DNA from: Thalassotalea sp. Sam97
GTDB taxonomy: Bacteria > Pseudomonadota > Gammaproteobacteria > Enterobacterales > Alteromonadaceae
Length of the DNA: 64,000 nt
Assembly: GCF_041379765.1 (NCBI RefSeq)
Contig: NZ_CP166919.1
Location: 992,001 to 1,056,000, forward strand
Direction of reading: 5' to 3'
Part shown: positions 61,807-64,000 of the stretch, one piece after another
How the letters are laid out: every line of letters starts with the position of its first letter
How positions within the stretch are numbered: position 1 is the stretch's first letter
Program-made: the position numbers and the translations under genes
Notes under the pieces: model-generated
The model's database searches: none
Told to the model about the DNA's origin: nothing
The model's input: the letters and a program-made list of their open reading frames with translations, nothing else

Positions 61807-64000
61807 TGAATATTGCCCGTTACGCAATTAAAACACCCGTAAATGTATGGCTGGTTATTATTCTATGCTTACTCGGCGGTATTATTGGTTTGAGCAATAT
61901 TGGTCGTCTTGAAGATCCTGCATTCACCATAAAGCAGGTGAAAGTCATTACCACCTTCAATGGTGCAAGTGCCGAGCAAGTTGAGCGAGAAGTGACTGAG
62001 CCAGTGGAAATAGCCCTGCAACAAATGCCACAACTAAAGCGCTTAACATCAGTGTCTAAACCCGGTGTTTCAGAGGTTATGGTGGAGATCAAATCGCATT
62101 ACGACGGCGATACCTTACCGCAAATTTGGGATGAATTAAGAAAACGCCTGACTGACCTAAAACCGCGTTTACCTAAAGGCACCGGAGCACCGCAAGTCTA
62201 TGACGATTTTGGTGAAGTCTATGGTTTATATTTTGCGTTAACTGCGCCAGACTTTAGCGCTCGTGAAATGCGCGAATTCGCGCGTATTATTCGTCGTGAT
62301 CTGCTCACCGTAGAGGGCGTCGCCAAAGTCGAGGTGACCGGTGTAACCCAAGAACAAATTGTCGCTTATATGGATCCCAACCATATAGCCGGGTTAGGTT
62401 TGTCATTTCCTGATGTGGTTAACTTACTTGCTAATAACTTGCAACCCGCACCTGGGGCGCGGATTCGCGTTGAAGATAAAAAGGTGCGCATTATCGTTGA
62501 AGAGCCCACCAGTAGCATCGACGAAATTAACCAGCTAACATTGGTTGCGCCTGGCACCAATAGTGCCACTAAATTACAAGATATTGCTCGCATGGTCATA
62601 GAGCCTGTCGATGTGCAGCGCAGTATCATTCGTTATAACGGCAGCCCAGCGATAACGTTAGCCGTTGCAGCGATCAGTGATGTCAATATTGTTGAAGTGG
62701 GGCAACGTGTTGATGTGAAAATTGCGGAGATATTAGCGAGTTTGCCACTGGGAATTGAATTGCAGCCAATATACAACCAGGCCAGCATTGTAGATGAAGC
62801 CGTAGGCGGTTTTATCATGAATTTGTTTATGTCTGTGGCCGTCGTTGTGATCACCCTATGTATTTTTATGGGCTGGCGTTCAGGTATTGTGGTTGGGTCG
62901 ATATTGCTGGTGACCGTAATGGGTACCATATTGATCATGTGGCTAATGAACTTACAACTACAAAGGATTTCTTTAGGTGCCATGGTTATTGCCATGGGGA
63001 TGTTGGTAGACAATGCCATTGTTGTAGCCGAAGGTATGATGTTACGCATGCGCCAAGGCAAAAACGCCATTGAAGCCGCGAGCTTTATTGTTAAACGCAC
63101 CCAATGGCCGTTGCTTGGGGCAACGGTTATCGGTATTGCTGCGTTCTCGGGCATTGGCTTGTCTGATGACGCCACGGGTGAATTCCTCTACTCGTTGTTC
63201 GCAGTGATCATGATTTCCTTGTTGTTGAGCTGGGTATTAGCGGTATTGGTCACGCCACTATTTGGTTCGTATTTATATCAGCAAGGCACAGGTCAAGAAG
63301 AATCATCACAAGGTTTTTTACTGAGCGGCTACCGAAAATTTTTACGGCTAGCTTTAGCGCATCGTTGGTTAACGGTGGTGTTTTTGGTTGCCGTGACAGT
63401 CATTGCCTATGCAAGTTTTGGTAAGTTAAAGCAAGGCTTTTTCCCGCCATCTAATACACCTATCTTTTTTATGCATTATTGGGGACCGCAAGATCAGGAT
63501 ATCCGCACCACCAACAGCATAATGGAGCGAGCAGAGGAGTTGGTATTAGCACAAGAAAACGTTGACTCGGTGGCAAGTTTTGTCGGTCAAGGCGCGAGTC
63601 GTTTTACCTTAACTTATGGGCCAGAATCAAGCAATGAAAGCTATGGCTTGTTGTTAATTCGAGCCAAAGATCCAAGTTTCATTGACGAGCTCGGCCGCAC
63701 TTTACTTTCCGAGCTTAAGCAACTGGACTTTAATTCCAATGTCTATCTTGAGCGCATGCAGTTTGGACCCAGTAATGGCGCCAAACTGGCGGCGAGATTC
63801 TCCGGACCAGATGCGGACGTGCTGCGCGACCTTGCTGAGCAAGCGATGGTTATTTTGCGAAACGATCAGCAAGTACGCGATATTCGTCATAACTGGCGAG
63901 AAAAGGGCAAAGCGCTGAATGGTCATTACGATAAAATTAATGCCGGTATCTCAGCGATATCGCGATCAGATTTTAATGATGCCATTCAATACGCCAGCTC
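61806..64000 (+). CDS. RND transporter permease (partial, runs off window)
   Basis: Starts ATG at 61806 in TAATG overlap with the adaptor and stays open to the window end; ~731 of about 1,000-1,050 residues are present. N-terminal ARYAIKTPVNVWLVIILCLLGGIIGL (TM1) then LEDPAFTIKQVKVITTFNGAS. Periplasmic loop to ~330, then the TM2-TM6 block with SLGAMVIAMGMLVDNAIVVAEG (TM4-like, charged Asp of the proton relay) and LLGATVIGIAAFSGIGL. Looks like the AcrB/MexB-related heavier group of 'efflux RND permease' proteins; substrate unknown. Confidence 0.93.
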   Translation, partial: MNIARYAIKTPVNVWLVIILCLLGGIIGLSNIGRLEDPAFTIKQVKVITTFNGASAEQVEREVTEPVEIALQQMPQLKRLTSVSKPGVSEVMVEIKSHYDGDTLPQIWDELRKRLTDLKPRLPKGTGAPQVYDDFGEVYGLYFALTAPDFSAREMREFARIIRRDLLTVEGVAKVEVTGVTQEQIVAYMDPNHIAGLGLSFPDVVNLLANNLQPAPGARIRVEDKKVRIIVEEPTSSIDEINQLTLVAPGTNSATKLQDIARMVIEPVDVQRSIIRYNGSPAITLAVAAISDVNIVEVGQRVDVKIAEILASLPLGIELQPIYNQASIVDEAVGGFIMNLFMSVAVVVITLCIFMGWRSGIVVGSILLVTVMGTILIMWLMNLQLQRISLGAMVIAMGMLVDNAIVVAEGMMLRMRQGKNAIEAASFIVKRTQWPLLGATVIGIAAFSGIGLSDDATGEFLYSLFAVIMISLLLSWVLAVLVTPLFGSYLYQQGTGQEESSQGFLLSGYRKFLRLALAHRWLTVVFLVAVTVIAYASFGKLKQGFFPPSNTPIFFMHYWGPQDQDIRTTNSIMERAEELVLAQENVDSVASFVGQGASRFTLTYGPESSNESYGLLLIRAKDPSFIDELGRTLLSELKQLDFNSNVYLERMQFGPSNGAKLAARFSGPDADVLRDLAEQAMVILRNDQQVRDIRHNWREKGKALNGHYDKINAGISAISRSDFNDAIQYAS

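Noticed and set aside
1..64000. CRISPR array, rRNA operon, complete insertion sequence
   Set aside because: No regularly spaced repeats, rRNA sequence or transposase with terminal inverted repeats was seen on either strand.

Overview
The window reads as chromosome of a marine gammaproteobacterium of the Alteromonadales, probably near Colwellia/Thalassotalea (Colwelliaceae). This placement is inferred from gene content and order: smpB divergent from ratA-rnfH, an epd-pgk-fba block with tkt, ribH-nusB-thiL-pgpA, pntAB, a RimK cluster, FlrB/FlrC-type regulators, a PEP-CTERM protein, and a tmRNA tag reading ANDETFALAA. Base composition is moderately AT-rich. No rRNA, CRISPR array or complete insertion sequence was seen. 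One tRNA (Arg-CCT) and one tmRNA are present.

Layout. 1-9.1 kb: ETF-ubiquinone oxidoreductase, pdxH, an M16 lipoprotein peptidase, a degenerate-GGDEF/intact-EAL membrane protein and a lone PEP-CTERM protein. 9.2-18.5 kb: the accessory region, built on both sides of ssrA (9645-9999, minus strand). On the 3' side of ssrA is a ~400-bp scar: a P4-type integrase fragment between two copies of the ssrA 3'-end/terminator sequence. On the 5' side is an ~8-kb island. Its ends are two ~197-bp direct repeats that contain the first 18 nt of tmRNA and the ssrA promoter. The island holds two dissimilar tyrosine recombinases, a small gene translationally coupled to one of them, a serine recombinase, a lipoprotein, and a 543-residue protein with a C-terminal HEPN-like R-x5-H motif. 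That gene is flanked by hairpin-rich intergenic DNA. The right-hand ssrA promoter copy points into the large integrase.

18.7-29 kb: DUF4442 protein, smpB, ratA, rnfH, a LysR regulator, an outer-membrane protein, and the carbon-metabolism block fba, pgk, epd, tkt. 29.4-34.5 kb: an untracked 46-residue exported or membrane peptide gene, tRNA-Arg, a degenerate FlgD homologue beside FlrB/FlrC-type regulators, and mlaA. 35-38 kb: ribH-nusB-thiL-pgpA and hutD. 38.9-43.4 kb: pntAB, murI, slyD. 44.5-49.7 kb: an exported amidohydrolase, the rimK / AstE-like / retropepsin-like operon, and a bacterial voltage-gated channel with an Asp-rich filter. 49.8-58.7 kb: AGCS symporter, DEAD-box helicase, a ToxR/CadC-like membrane regulator with TPRs and a Cys-rich exported neighbour, and a CPA2 antiporter. 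58.7-64 kb: patatin-like phospholipase, TetR regulator and a divergent RND efflux pair whose permease runs off the window.

The most interesting part is the ssrA locus: it has been used as an integration site on both ends, and its island carries a candidate single-gene HEPN defence protein next to an unexplained highly structured DNA/RNA segment.
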